From Brachypterus glaber (taxonomy: Eukaryota > Arthropoda > Insecta > Coleoptera > Kateretidae), in the NCBI GenBank assembly GCA_958510825.1, contig OY294047.1, positions 51,939,365 to 52,003,364 on the forward strand: DNA of 64,000 nt, given 5' to 3'. The notes below the pieces were generated by a model. It saw only the letters and a program-made list of their open reading frames with translations. It was not told the DNA's origin and made no database searches. Below, in pieces: positions 1 to 10,014 of this stretch; position 1 is the stretch's first letter, and each line of letters begins with the position of its first letter. Position numbers and translations under genes: made by a program.

Positions 1-587
1 CATTTGGGACAGACATTTAACAAAATTTTGGAACGTTTATAATGTGGGGTGAGCAAGTTATTTTTTTCTATTTAAAAAAAAAAAATCAGTTTCATTCAAA
101 TGTAACTTAAAACTTAACTTTTACTAAAAAAAAGATTTCTTAATTTTTTTTCAAAAAGGGGTTAAGCGCCAAAACTAGGCCGACAAATATTTTGTTGGTA
201 ACTATGCAATTTTTATTAAATAGATATTAAAATCATTTTTTTTTAACAATTTTGTTTCATTAAGTTTTGTTTTGCTTTCGAGTTATAACAAATCAAACTT
301 GCAGAACTGCAAAAATAGCCATATTTTAAAAACAAATAAAAAACTTAATAAAACAAAATTGTTTAAAAAAAAATGCTTTTTATAATCCAAAATGATCAAA
401 ATTTGCGTTATATAATACTTGAATGTTCCCCTAGCTCTTAGACTATAAGGATTATTTTATTAAAAACTAGCTGTTATGGGGATAGGACAGGCTTATCCCA
501 TCCTGAAAAGCAGGATTAACAGATTAAAGCCTAAATCCTGGTTCTCTCACAAGAAGAAAAGAAGCTGTTACACCAGCTCAGATCGAC
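1..587. other. AT-rich sequence without recognised features
   Basis: Rich in A and T homopolymers with no sustained coding-like frame. I see no repeat in it that recurs elsewhere in the window. Confidence 0.5.
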
Positions 588-842
588 AAGCCTGTATATG
601 AAGCTGAAGTTTGCAACGTTTTTTTGCAATGAAAATTCAAATAGTATATTAAAGTACTAGTTTCATAACATACGTTTATAGCGCACGAGTACAAGTTTAT
701 AAAACAAGCCGTTTGTGGCGAGTTTTCTAAAGTACTAGTGCGCTAAAAACGTGTTATGGAATAAGTGCTTTAATATACTATTTGAATTTTTCGATGACAA
801 AAAACGTTTGGCCTTTTTCCAAACTTCAGCTTTATGCCTGTC
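588..842. repeat. Palindromic foldback element, copy 1
   Basis: The left arm (from GCTGAAGTTTG, about 600, through TTCAAATAGTATATTAAAG to about 655) is repeated in reverse complement at about 765-842. The inner part carries AAAGTACTAG and a GC-richer loop containing GTTTGTGGCGAG. The core recurs at 15829-15960, which shows that this is a dispersed element and not a chance hairpin. No coding capacity. The superfamily is not determined because the target duplication is not legible. Confidence 0.75.
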
Positions 843-1821
843 TTAGGATCTAACTACAGCCCTGGTTACAAAGTAACATCTTTAGGGGTTTGTGTATTTA
901 ATATTTAACGATATGTTTCTCTACGAAGTTTCGCGGAGCTTAATTCATTCAAAGCATCATTAACAAAAAAAAAGTGAGGTTAAGTTAGTATTTGCCACGG
1001 AATTTACCTTGATGGACAATTGAAAAATGCTTATCAATATTTTACTACAAAATACGTTGAAAAATAATACCGACTTACGTCTTTTTCATTATCTTAACAA
1101 CTTTACTACGTTATTCTTTATAAATGCCGCTACTGTAAATAACTCAAACTGTAGGGAATTGTTTTATTTAGTGTTGGCAGTACTGTCATTTGTTAAATTC
1201 AAAATTTAAATTGACTAGAAAAAAATTAATTTAATTTTACAAATATTGACGATTAAAAAAATTTATAGAACCAAATTAAAAGAAATAATTTAAATAAATA
1301 AAAAACACAAAAAAACAAAAAGTATAAATGCATTGCCAACTTAAAAATTCAGATTAAAATCACCAACTTCACGGTATATCTGTCAACAAAAAAATGAGAT
1401 ATGAAATGAGCAAAATTAATTAATTTATTGAATGTGACAGTGTTAATTTATTCGTTATGTGCTTGTTTTTGTAAAGAATAGCCTTTGCTTTTGTCGCTTG
1501 TATTGTTATAATCGCTGTTCGTTGTGTTTTCTTATAATAAACGCTATCTTCCAAAGACTGTCCAATTTCTGTGTTTTTAGGAAGATTCAGGATGGGGCAA
1601 ACCGCTAGCGGTATACCAAGTAAGAAATTTCAATAATTATTATTATATTTTCTAACATTCAACGATTTTTGAAATATAATGCCTGTAAAGGTTATAAATT
1701 TTGTTGTGAAATCAGGTTTTATTTGAATATTGTTTATCAACATACCTATTATATGTTTTATACTTTTTCTATGTGACCCTAGTAGGGATCCCCAACAATA
1801 TATTAGCCCAGTAAATGTTAG
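843..1821. other. Unassigned AT-rich stretch
   Basis: Small ORFs occur but look like chance. A short open run starting ATGGGGCAAACC near 1592 stops after about 14 codons. Nothing here recurs elsewhere in the window. Confidence 0.4.
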
Positions 1822-1876
1822 CGCTCTTTTGCAGCAAAATAACAGCCATATGGCTGTAATTTTGCTGCGAAAGAGC
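1822..1876. repeat. Perfect-stem hairpin
   Basis: GCTCTTTTGCAGCAAAAT pairs with ATTTTGCTGCGAAAGAGC around the palindrome ACAGCCATATGGCTGT. It is probably a very short foldback MITE; it has no second copy in the window. Confidence 0.7.
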
Positions 1877-2027
1877 AATAAGAGATACTTTATAGCTACT
1901 GTGTTACTTGGGTGGGATGTTTCCTTATAAGAAGTTTTCAGATTGGGCAGAACACCTTTTATTTTATCGAGATATTTCGGATCAAGCCCCCCGTCCCACC
2001 TGAGTGACTCCATAGGCTATGAGTTAC

Positions 2028-2118
2028 CCCTGTTAAAAAAACAAGTAGAGACCAGTAGGATCCAGTAGATTCCCATTCGTTTTCTACTGGTATCTACTTG
2101 GTTTTTTTTAACAGGGAC
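2028..2118. repeat. Hairpin with A/T-tract ends
   Basis: CCCTGTTAAAAAAACAAGTA on the left pairs with TACTTGGTTTTTTTTAACAG on the right, and the inner GACCAGTAG pairs with CTACTGGT. The ends look like terminal inverted repeats of a tiny MITE. Confidence 0.65.
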
Positions 2119-2261
2119 TTTTAGCTATCTCACAGCTCACTAAAGGCCCATTTTTTATAAGAACCACTGGTATTATCACTTTAAAAAAATATGATTTTAA
2201 TAGAAAAAAATATTTGGTGCCTGGGTCCACTTTCTGGGTTGTTTTAAGAATGTTCCTACTC

Positions 2262-2333
2262 ATCTCACACAGTGATATTGGTAGACTGAAAAAAAAGCCT
2301 GAAACTGTCCGTCTACCAATATCACTCTGTGCG
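2262..2333. repeat. Hairpin
   Basis: CACAGTGATATTGGTAGAC (near 2268) is mirrored by GTCTACCAATATCACTCTG (near 2311), a 19-base stem with one mismatch around a loop of about 24 bases. There is no other copy in the window. Confidence 0.65.
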
Positions 2334-2499
2334 ATGATTAGAAAATAGATTGATGGAATAATAAACTTATAATAAAGGCTGTTAAGTTCTTAATAATGAT
2401 TATTATGTTCACAAATAGTAATCTACTGTATATCAGTACAGGTTGATAAACGTATTTCTTATTTCTATTGATATAAATATAAATATATCGAGGGCTTTA

Positions 2500-2556
2500 T
2501 AACATAGGGGCATATCTTCAATGTTTTTTCATTGAAGATACATCCCTATGTTATGA
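2500..2556. repeat. Hairpin
   Basis: TAACATAGGGGCATATCTTC and GAAGATACATCCCTATGTTA form a nearly perfect stem around AATGTTTTTTCATT. Confidence 0.7.
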
Positions 2557-2956
2557 CATTCTCAATATTTATGTATAGTAATTAAGCTAAAATGATTAAT
2601 ACTTGTTTGGGGTTAAAGTTGAAAAAAATAATGATAGGTACCAAATTATTTTAATACAGTTCATAAAAAGTATGTATTTTTTTTCTCTACTGCATGAAAA
2701 AAGTAATACATATTACATCCAGAATAAGATAAGGTTGTGAAAAAGTACAACAAAATATTATTGATATAAAATCTGATAAAAGTCAAGTTAAAAATCATAT
2801 AAAAATCTTATGGTATAGTTTCCGTGATTTTAATAGGATTTAATGGCATTTTAATAAGATTTTATAAGGGTTTTGAACACTATTTGTGGATAATCTTATG
2901 TAAGGTCCTATCAAATCCTTTATCTTGTTAAATCTTGTAAGTTTTTTATAAGATGA

Positions 2957-3175
2957 GCTATGGTTTGTTTCATCAAGAAAGAGAGTAAATTAAAAATCGC
3001 ACAGTATATATTTTTACAACAGGTTTGAATAGTATATGTTTGTGTATAGAATATATTTTTGTTTTATAAAATAAACTACGCAGTATATTCGCACATCCAA
3101 TATTCGAATCTGTTTTGAAAATATTCACTGTGCGATTTTTAATTTATTCTCTTGCTTGATGAAACAGACCATAGC
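2957..3175. repeat. Inverted repeat element (about 220 bp)
   Basis: Arms of about 54 bases (2957-3009 and 3121-3175) run from AGCTATGGTTTGTTTCATC to AAAAATCGCACAGTATAT and back in reverse complement. The centre is AT-rich. The structure fits a snapback MITE. Flanking target duplications are not obvious. Confidence 0.75.
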
Positions 3176-3224
3176 TATGGTCTATATAGGTAATACATTT
3201 TTTCAAGGCACTCAGGGCCAGATT

Positions 3225-3325
3225 TAGAATAACATTTATCTAATGTTTGGCAAAACCTCTAACGTTATTCTAACGTTAGGCATCTAACATTCAAACCACA
3301 TTCATCTAACGTTAGATCAAGTCGT
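3225..3325. repeat. Cluster of CTAACGTTAG palindromes
   Basis: The words CTAACGTTA, TAACGTTAGGC and CTAACGTTAGA occur repeatedly within 100 bases, a short degenerate cluster of one self-complementary decamer. Confidence 0.5.
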
Positions 3326-3911
3326 TATTTTCCACAAGGGCAATTATCATCTAGCGCGGCAGATTTTAGGTGGCTCCAAATTTTTAGTTAACTATTTTTT
3401 TGGTATTTTTTTTTGGGGGGCGGCATGTAGGCGGGCGGAAATTTTAGTAAATTCGGCCCTTTGCCCCTTGCTTATATTTATTTTATATCAAAACTATTAA
3501 CTAATTAATTTTGTATATTACTTAAATGATAAATTTCTCCTACACTATCAATATAAATATTTATAATTCATATTAAAAATAATATGTATATCCGAATAGT
3601 TTTATATGTTTATTTTAAATTGTAATCAGTAATTAATGATTATTTTAAAATATTGATTATATTTTTATTATAATTATTATTAATGATAATATCATATTAT
3701 ATTTGTTATTTTTTTTTCTCGAACTTCAGTACTGTTATGCAAGGCACAAATTAAAAAGGACAAAATCTCAGACAAAATACTGTTGTTCCAAAAATAAAAC
3801 AAAAATAATACAATAATTACAATTACATTAATACAATAATTTTAAATATTTTAAATTTAAGCTATTTTAGACGTTTCATAAAATAAAGCTATTAAAACAA
3901 TATTTGGATAT
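3326..3911. other. Unassigned AT-rich stretch
   Basis: Dominated by TAT and TTA runs with a short G-run near 3413-3421. No gene or repeat family recognised. Confidence 0.4.
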
Positions 3912-4249
3912 AACCGCTTAACCAATACCAGCTTGCTATATATTGAGACAAAGTTTTTAAATATTAACAAACTTTTACAATTTGAATCCATTAAACTGAT
4001 CCATGGTATAATAAATGGAAATATAAAAACAATCAAAAACTGGAATACTCAAGTGGTATACATGATCACTGTACTAGGGGCAAAGACTCTATAAGGAACC
4101 CCCTTCGAAGAACATGCAAAACACAAACTTCACCAATATTTGTAGCCACAAACTTTTTTAATAAAATACCAGAAAGCCTGAAAATTGTAAATAATAAGAC
4201 AACATTTATTAAATTACTAAAAAAAACATTTAATGTTTTCATAAAATAG
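3912..4249 (+). pseudogene. Non-LTR retrotransposon ORF2 C-terminus, frameshifted relic
   Basis: Two overlapping plus-strand frames together read like the last part of a CR1/L2/Jockey-type reverse transcriptase polyprotein. The first frame (from 3912) contains FLNINKLLQFESIKLIHG. After a frameshift around 4030-4045 a second frame reads HCTRGKDSIRNPLRR, then SPIFVATNFFNKIPESLK, and stops with TAG at 4247-4249. The pattern H-x-TR-K, a basic stretch, then LFNKLPE-like residues is familiar from the C-terminal tails of such LINEs in insects. The catalytic reverse transcriptase core is absent, so this is a 5'-truncated dead copy. The AT-rich bases from 4250 to about 4407 may be its 3' UTR. The exact clade is not assigned. 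Confidence 0.6.
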
Positions 4250-4459
4250 TACTAAATGCAATAAAATTGTGATATTATGTATTTAAGTTAAAATTGTGAT
4301 ATTCAAAATAAGCAGTATTATGTAGTTTTTATATTTAGGTTTAACAGTTAGCTTAACAACTCATATATATTAAAATGTATTATAGGCCTTGATACCAGTT
4401 TAATAACTATAAAGAACTTTCACTTTCGGGTTTAGACCGTGTTAATGGATTTTCACTTT

Positions 4460-4496
4460 CCGACGTTTCGTCTCTTACTACTAGAGACATCTTCAG
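4460..4496 (-). ncRNA. Hammerhead ribozyme-like motif in Penelope-like terminus, left copy
   Basis: On the minus strand: CUGAAGA, a stem-loop GUCUCU/AGAGAC with loop AGUAGUA, then GAAACGUC. This matches the hammerhead core C3-U4-G5-A6-N7-G8-A9, stem II, G12-A13-A14, with ACGU as a minimal palindromic stem III and C as residue 17. Flanking UCC/GGA and UUUC/GAAA can form stem I with an internal loop. Type I hammerheads are known in Penelope-like terminal repeats. The extra U before stem II is a blemish; activity is untested. Confidence 0.6.
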
Positions 4497-4583
4497 GGAT
4501 TAATCTGAAACTAAGTTTCGAATCAACTTGTGTCACTATTTATGACGAGTTGTGGTTATTCACCCGTGACGAGGTTTTTCCTA

Positions 4584-4889
4584 TCAAAGACTTCCATATT
4601 GCAGGTAAGTGGTAACCAGTGTCCCGATTGATATTGTTAGGATGCTTGATGATTTTATCGATTCCCGTATCTTCCTTGGCATTTTTCTGTTTTCTGTTAA
4701 TATTTGTTTTGTTTCAGACAAATTGATTTTATGACCAATTTCATGTACATGTTCGGCTACTGCCGATAAGGAAATTTGTTTCTTTCTTATATTGCGCTCA
4801 TGCTCTTGAAGTCTTGTAGAAATTTTTCTCTTAGTTTCACCTATGTAAACCGTACCACAGGAGCAGGGTATTTTATATACGCCTGAGTT
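4584..4889 (-). pseudogene. GIY-YIG endonuclease domain of a Penelope-like element
   Basis: The minus-strand frame beginning exactly at the arm junction reads NSGVYKIPCSCG, then TVYIGETKRK, then TRLQEHERNIRK and AEHVHEIGHKI. GVY at the start and YIG ten residues later are the GIY and YIG signatures; the CSC pair and the two histidines in EHVHEIGH fit the cysteine/histidine set seen in Penelope nucleases. In an intact element this domain lies C-terminal to the reverse transcriptase and nicks target DNA. Here the transcriptase is missing and, compared with the right arm, one base is deleted near 4660, so the tail reads KSSSILT where the partner reads EIIKHPN. The open frame continues upstream to 4961, but that stretch is antisense of the right arm and not part of the protein. 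Confidence 0.8.
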
Positions 4890-4890
4890 C

Positions 4891-5040
4891 AGAAAAATGC
4901 CAAGGAAGATACGGGAATCGATAGAAATCATCAAGCATCCTAACAATATCAATCGGGACACTGGTTACCACTTACCTGCAATATGGAAGTCTTTGATAGG
5001 AAAAACCTCGTCACGGGTGAATAACCACAACTCGTCATAA
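4891..5040 (+). pseudogene. C-terminal tail of the same Penelope-like protein, second copy
   Basis: Plus-strand frame from AGA at 4891 to TAA at 5038-5040 reads RKMPRKIRESIEIIKHPNN, then INRDTGYHLPAIWKSL and a short serine-rich end. The I-x-NRD-x-G-x-LP-x-W pattern is typical of the tail after a Penelope GIY-YIG domain. The frame is undamaged here, unlike its inverted partner. It starts abruptly at the arm boundary and has no start codon, so it cannot be expressed as a protein by itself. Confidence 0.7.
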
Positions 5041-5083
5041 ATAGTGACACAAGTTGATTCGAAACTTAGTTTCAGATTAATCC

Positions 5084-5120
5084 CTGAAGATGTCTCTAGT
5101 AGTAAGAGACGAAACGTCGG
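5084..5120 (+). ncRNA. Hammerhead ribozyme-like motif, right copy
   Basis: Same motif as at 4460-4496 in the opposite orientation: CTGAAGA at 5084-5090, stem II GTCTCT/AGAGAC, GAAACGTC at 5111-5118. Expected self-cleavage would follow the C at 5118. Identical in both arms. Confidence 0.6.
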
Positions 5121-5172
5121 AAAGTGAAAATCCATTAACACGGTCTAAACCCGAAAGTGAAAGTTCTTTATA

Positions 5173-5498
5173 TCTTAATGGCCGTGAAAGCTTAAAATCT
5201 AAAATAGTTTAATAACTGTTTAAAGGTCATTTATAAATTCGTTTAAATAAATAAATAAATAATAATATTATGAAATATTAGCTGTTAAAAGCCTCTTCAT
5301 TCAGTTTAAAATCAATAGATTATATTTGCGTATTTTTTAGCATTTTTAATGTAAAGGGACGATACAAATCCAAAGCATAAAATACACCATAGCGTACGTA
5401 TACTAATCAACTTACGCGCATTCACCATATAGGAATGTATTCTGGATTGCATAAACTAAAAGCCTGTATATTACCGGCTTGGTTCATCTGAAAAAATC
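5173..5498. other. Unassigned AT-rich stretch
   Basis: It begins with a short AAATAAATAAATAAAT run near 5247. Otherwise no recognised feature. Confidence 0.4.
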
Positions 5499-5911
5499 AA
5501 TGGAGCTCTCTACAACTAGAATTATGAAACAAAAGACGTCTATCCTATCTCTATCTCATTTGTGCTACACTTTCCAGCCAACCAAATAAATACTGTATTT
5601 GTTTTTCATACAACAAATACATTATTTATTTGGTTGGCCGGAAAGTGTAGTAGTGAGCGGCACGAACGAACATAGCTAATGTGAATCTGTAAAATGAGAT
5701 AATTCTACTGAAATTTAGATGGCGCCAGTAATTTCTTTAATAAAAGTAATATATTTACACTTTTCGCGCGGCCAAGTAAATATTGTATTTGTTCAACAAA
5801 GAACAAATACAGAATTTGTTTGGTTGGGTGGAAGTGGGAGTGTATGTATGTCTTCTATCCTTTTTGGGTAGAACTTTTGTCCCTGTCTAATCTAACGGGA
5901 GAAATTTCCAT
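5499..5911 (+). mobile_element. Two-hairpin element, copy 1
   Basis: Two strong hairpins are separated by about 110 bases. The first has CTACACTTTCCAGCCAACCA in one arm and TGGTTGGCCGGAAAGTGTAG in the other, around repeated AAATACTGTATTTG words. The second pairs ACACTTTTCGCGCGGCCAAG with TTGGTTGGGTGGAAGTG less perfectly, around TATTGTATTTGTTC. The ends are AATGGAG and a mirrored CTCC/TTCC-ATT, a very short imperfect terminal repeat. Further copies lie at 31689-32096 and 63209-63622, both in the opposite orientation. Non-coding. The superfamily is unknown to me. Confidence 0.8.
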
Positions 5912-5969
5912 TTATTATAAGGCTTTTCGAGATGCGAGATTTCTAAAGATACTAGAATTTTAAATTGAA

Positions 5970-6105
5970 CCCATTAAAAAAAAAACACCAAACCATCCAA
6001 AAACCAAATCAACGTTTTTTGCTGGTTAGGTGTTTTTTTTTTGGCGTTGATTTACGTTAAAGTTGGTTTTGGTTTTGCGCCTGTGTGGTGTTTTTTTTTT
6101 TTTTT
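5970..6105. repeat. Imperfect AAAACACC/GGTGTTTT inverted repeat
   Basis: A-rich AAAAAACACCAAACC on the left is mirrored by GGTGTTTTTTTTTTGG and GTGTGGTGTTTTTTT on the right. A decayed foldback is the simplest reading. Confidence 0.5.
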
Positions 6106-7023
6106 GTTATTTAGTTTTAATAACCTTAATATCAACATTTTTCTGCCGTTTTTAGCTATTACGCAGCCCCAGTAAATAAAAAAAGTCCGGAGTTCTAATG
6201 AAGACTATGGTATTCCTACGCATTTTTTGACGCTGAAACCGAATCTTATATTTAAGAAAATCGTGGACCCTAAAAATCTTGAGATATAGCGCACAGTGCT
6301 TTATGATAAAAATTTGCGTGTGATTTTGTAACAAATTAGGGGTCAGAGAGGTCTTTTATTGTCAAAATTATTCAAACTTGAGAAAAACATTCTGGTTAAG
6401 GGTACCACACAATTTTATGATATATTTCTTTTGACATGTGTAACATTACCTCCCCCCCCCACATATAAAATTTTTGGCTGTATCTGTATTATTTATATAA
6501 TTTTTTTTTATTATAACTGAGTTGGGCGGGGTCAAAAAATGTTCAAGTAACCTGAAATTTGGCATGCAAGCATAGTTTTTCAATTGAAACAACATAGGAG
6601 GGGTGCATATGAAAAATTAGAAAAAAGTGTTTTTTTGCAATGTCTTATGCAGTAGGCCAAAACTGAATAACTTAAATTAGCCTAACACCGTGCTGTTCTT
6701 CGATAAGCTCAGGAAGAGTAAAATAAAAAGAAGCTTGTCCCATTCTCAAGTGTTATTTATTAACTCCTACACAGTCGCATATTTCTCTGGGTACACTTAG
6801 ACCCTCGCTTGCCCCCTTCTTCACTGGCTGAGTCTTCTCCCTCGACATTTGACCTGCCATGTAAGTACCACGGTGGGCTGATATTAAGTTTAGCTCAGAA
6901 GTGCATTTCCTGAGCCATTATTAATTTCCCTTTGTAAATACGCAAAATTTTGCAAATTTTGACCCCCCTCCATCCCTCTATGTAACGCTAAAACTCACAT
7001 TTTCGTAGTTTGGACTTTTTCAA
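6106..7023. other. Unassigned stretch
   Basis: Contains C-rich pockets (CTCCCCCCCCCAC near 6450; GACCCCCCTCC near 6960) but no frame or repeat family that I recognise. Confidence 0.4.
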
Positions 7024-7619
7024 TTTCAAACTAGGTGTTTTGTTTGATTTTAAATTCTGTATCTTTAAAACATTATATTTTAGCAAAAAACTGTATATAA
7101 CATTTTTTATAGGGCTTAAAAAAAGACTTTTATTTAAAATATAATTTTTTGAAATCGGGTTATAAATATGTGAGATTTGCTAAAAAACCCTTTTACTGCT
7201 TTAAACGCCAATATCTCAAAAACATTTTTTGAGCAATTTAAAATTATCTTTTATATAAGTGCTAAATTAACCAAATACAATAATAATTGCCTTAATTATA
7301 AACAAAAAACGTTAAAAATAGGAGTTTTACCCTAATTTTACCCCCTTACCGCCAATCGTTTACCCCAAAAATCTAATCAGCTCTTCGGAATACGATTAGA
7401 AACAATATGCAAAAAACCGCAAGTCGATATCTCATGTAGAAATGGAGTTAGAGAGTTTACACCCAGACAGACAGACGGACGCAAAAATTTTTTTACTGAT
7501 TTCGACTCACAATGGTCTAAAACGTCGAGAAATGTGAAAAAAACGTGGTCAAAGATTTTGGACTTTTCGGCGAAGATTTCAATACATCGGCACTCTTAGT
7601 AGCACTAAGTGCCGATGTA
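7024..7619 (+). mobile_element. HINE-like non-autonomous element, copy 1
   Basis: Begins TTTCAAACTAGGTGTTTTG, contains a CAGACAGACAGACGG microsatellite near 7463, and ends in a hairpin in which ATCGGCACT pairs with AGTGCCGAT. The arrangement of fixed 5' end, internal tandem repeat and terminal 3' stem-loop resembles DINE-1/HINE elements (Helentron relatives). Copies occur at 14163-14707, 18201-18706 and 35726-36321. Long TTTAAA-rich stretches are conserved between copies. Non-coding. Assignment to the Helentron group is inference from architecture only. Confidence 0.75.
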
Positions 7620-7784
7620 ATAAAAATGCAATAGCAAAGTGTTGCGATTGACATTTAATTTTCTTTTTTTTTGCTTAGATTATTTTTAATAATTAGTGGA
7701 GATATTTTAAAAATCCAGTTTGTTTGTCTGTTGTTTCAAATGAAGTTTGGTGGGCCCTAAATTCTTTCTTTTTTTTTGAGTTAA

Positions 7785-8056
7785 AATTAAAATTACATTA
7801 CATTACATTTTTGTTTAACCTCGTACTATTCTACTTAATTAAGTATCCCCCCTAAGTCCAGGACTTGTGTGGGCTAGTAGTAGAGGGAACCACCGGCTTA
7901 TACTGACTTTCGAACCAGTTTCTAGGGAGTGTCCGTTTCACTTATCGCCTCCGCCAAATTTCAATTATTAATTAACTGAAAAAGGCAAATCGGCGCCAGT
8001 GAGAATCGAACTCACGATAGTAGACTTGCTATGCATACGCGCCTCCCAATAATATT
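7785..8056 (-). mobile_element. tRNA-derived SINE, copy 1
   Basis: Minus strand. The head contains GTGAGTTCGATTCTCAC, an excellent tRNA T-stem with box B-like TTCGATTC, followed by TGGCGCCGATTTGCC and a body with AGTCAGTATAAGCCGGTGG. The 3' end is AGTACGAGGTTAAACAAAA followed by a (TGTAA)n tail of about four units. Box A is not visible in this copy, so its 5' head is truncated or diverged. Other copies: 17321-17605 (most complete) and 60460-60690. Confidence 0.8.
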
Positions 8057-8292
8057 CGGCACAGAATAATATTTTTGTACTTTTAACAAGACTTAAAAAT
8101 CAGTCTTTTATGGAATTCTATAAGTAGTGTTGAACTTGATTTCCGTTCATCTTCATGTAAGTACAAGACTTGTAATAATTGGATAATTAAATGACCTTTG
8201 GCCTTCTTTGTGTTCGGATTGGCCGTACGGCATTCTTGATCATGTTTTTTTATTGCCAAGATAAATATTTAAATGGTCACTATTTAATAGTG

Positions 8293-8639
8293 TTAAGGCC
8301 TATCCAGAAGCTTGCATAAGACATAAAACATTAGAATACGGTGTCGTGATTGGCTTACAAGATACATGGCTGCACATCAAGCCAATCACGGCATCGCATT
8401 GTTATGTATTACGTTCTTATGCGAGCCTGTGGATGTGCCTTTACATTGTATGTACCTATTCTAATGTAAGCTTAGTAGTGTAACAACTAAGGGTATATTC
8501 ACAGGCTCGCATAAGAACGTAGTACATAAGAATGCGATGCCGTGATTGGCTTGATGTGCCGCCATGTATTTTGTAAGCCAATCACGGCATCGCATTCTTA
8601 TGTGTTATGTTCTTATGCAAGCTTCTGGATAGGCCTTAA
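8293..8639. mobile_element. TTAA-flanked palindromic MITE, composite of two units
   Basis: The ends are TTAAGGCCTATCCAGAAGC and its exact reverse complement, with TTAA at both outer edges (8293-8296 and 8636-8639). Inside lie two roughly 150-bp units in inverted order, each itself a palindrome built on GTGATTGGCTTACAAGAT and CAAGCCAATCAC. A single unit is found at 60212-60363, so this one is a head-to-head composite. The TTAA target suggests piggyBac-type mobilisation, but the terminal GGCC is not the usual piggyBac CCC. Non-coding. Confidence 0.75.
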
Positions 8640-8737
8640 TGTTAGTTTAATTTCTATACAGAGTTCCTTCAAAAAAATGTATATACAGGGTGAGTCGGGA
8701 AGAACAGACCAAACTGCAGGAGTGCATTGTACACATA

Positions 8738-8970
8738 AAAAAATATTTTTTTTTCACTACTAGCTTTAGAACATACGATTATTTATCATTTTGTCAGACT
8801 GTGAAATCAATTTTCTTCACCTATAGCAATAATAATTTTTATTATTTGAATAAAAATAGTTAAATAGTGCTAGTAGTGAAAAAACTAATATATAAACTAC
8901 GGCAGAGAAGACTACTATAGCCTCGGCTATAAAAAATGTCTTCTCTACCTTGGTATATAATTACTACTAT
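8738..8970 (+). mobile_element. Dispersed repeat with TTCTCT hairpin, short copy
   Basis: Runs from TTTTTTTTTCACTACTAGC to CTTGGTATATAATTACTACT and carries the hairpin GCAGAGAAGACTACTATAG / CTATAAAAAATGTCTTCTC. The longer version at 32684-33268 (opposite strand) has the same ends plus about 350 extra bases, so this is an internally deleted derivative. Confidence 0.7.
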
Positions 8971-9180
8971 TAAAAATAATTTTAAAAAAAACCTATATGT
9001 TGTTATCCAAACAGAAGGGTTTCATGCACAATTTGAAAAATTGAGTTAGAAATATATTATAGAATTTAAGTTGAACGCCGCAGGCAAAATGTCTTTAAAT
9101 TCAGGACAGCCGAAAAGGCTGAAGAAAACTATATTCTAATGTTTTAAGGTTATAACTAATAGGTCCAGAGTCGTTTGAAA

Positions 9181-9480
9181 AATGCGTTTATTTTTTTTAT
9201 TACTTTTCCCAAGGAAAGTGTTAGTAAATAAATTGCGAAACATTTTTATTGCTTTTTTACGTTTCTGGACGTTTTATATCCAAAAAATATGATTTCCGTC
9301 AAAAAAAAATCTGTCTATCGGTCTGTGTGTCCGGGAACTTTGTGACCACAATAACTCAAGAACGCTTCGGGCTAAAAACTTCAAATTTGGACCATAGGTT
9401 GATTATCCAAAGTTCTAGGTTAGGATTTTGGTAAAATACGAATTGGGGTAAGGGGGTAAAAGTAAAAACAATTTTTTTTT
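9181..9480 (+). repeat. Microsatellite-associated interspersed repeat
   Basis: Contains the recurrent block CTGTCTATCGGTCTGTGTG, then ATAACTCAAGAACG, CTTCAAATTTGGACCATAGG and a G-rich AATTGGGGTAAGGGGGTAA. The same layout (tetranucleotide CAGA/TCTG run next to a 'stand-by' AACTCAAGAACG phrase) recurs around 10.25, 16.8, 33.8, 40.05, 50.0, 59.2 and 61.1 kb. No coding capacity. Confidence 0.6.
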
Positions 9481-10014
9481 TAAAACATTTTTTTTTCAAT
9501 TTAAATTTCGTTTGGACTTTTTTTTTATTATTTTGTTGGCAGCAGTTTTTTTATTCTTGTTGCATTGCGCTTCCAAGAAATCCACGCATCGTATCAGAAT
9601 TATATTCAAAGTTGCTTGTTATTAATTTTTAATGATCGTTTTCCCGGCAAACGACACGTTCTAGCGAATTCGGGGTAGGCCATGACCGGAAGCCACTTTA
9701 CGCTCTTTAATCGCGCCCACGTGATCAAGTACCTATTCATTCATCGCAAAGAGGCACTCAGATTGGGAACTAGTTTTTTTTTATTTTTTTAATTAACCCT
9801 ACATTGCACATAATTTTATTTTGCAAAGAAAAAAAAATTATTATACGTCTTTTGACTTGCATAATTCATAAAAAATATTAATTTTTTTTCTTTTATTTAT
9901 ATTTTTGACATTTTTTTTTATTTCAAAATTTTTCATTTTTTTTTTCATTTTCTTTTTGCGAAGAATAAAAAGAATTTAAAAAAAATTAAAAATTATAGTT
10001 TTTTATTTTTTTTT
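9481..10014. other. AT-rich stretch with one GC-richer pocket
   Basis: Mostly T-runs. Between about 9640 and 9770 the composition shifts (GGCAAACGACACG, GACCGGAAGCCAC) without a recognisable gene. Confidence 0.4.

Larger units (their letters stand above)
4408..5172. mobile_element. Two 5'-truncated Penelope-like element copies fused back to back
   Basis: Arms of about 282 bases, 4408-4689 and 4890-5172, are near-perfect reverse complements separated by 200 unique bases. Reading outward, each arm encodes the C-terminal tail of a Penelope-like protein followed by the element's 3' terminal region. The left copy runs on the minus strand and is longer, retaining the GIY-YIG nuclease; the right copy runs on the plus strand and begins abruptly at about 4890. 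Inverted, 5'-truncated partner copies are a recognised feature of Penelope-like elements. Both terminal regions contain a hammerhead-like motif, annotated separately. The two arms differ by at least one single-base indel, so the arrangement is not brand new. Confidence 0.8.

Noticed and set aside
1592..1636. Short frame MGQTASGIPS after an AATAAA and an LTR-like stretch, resembling a myristoylated gag start
   Set aside because: It stops after about 14 codons. No paired LTR, primer-binding site or pol motif is visible nearby, so nothing supports an LTR retroelement.
1630..2013. 127-codon open frame on the minus strand
   Set aside because: It runs through a perfect hairpin (1822-1876) and has no recognisable domain; the composition fits chance in repeat DNA.
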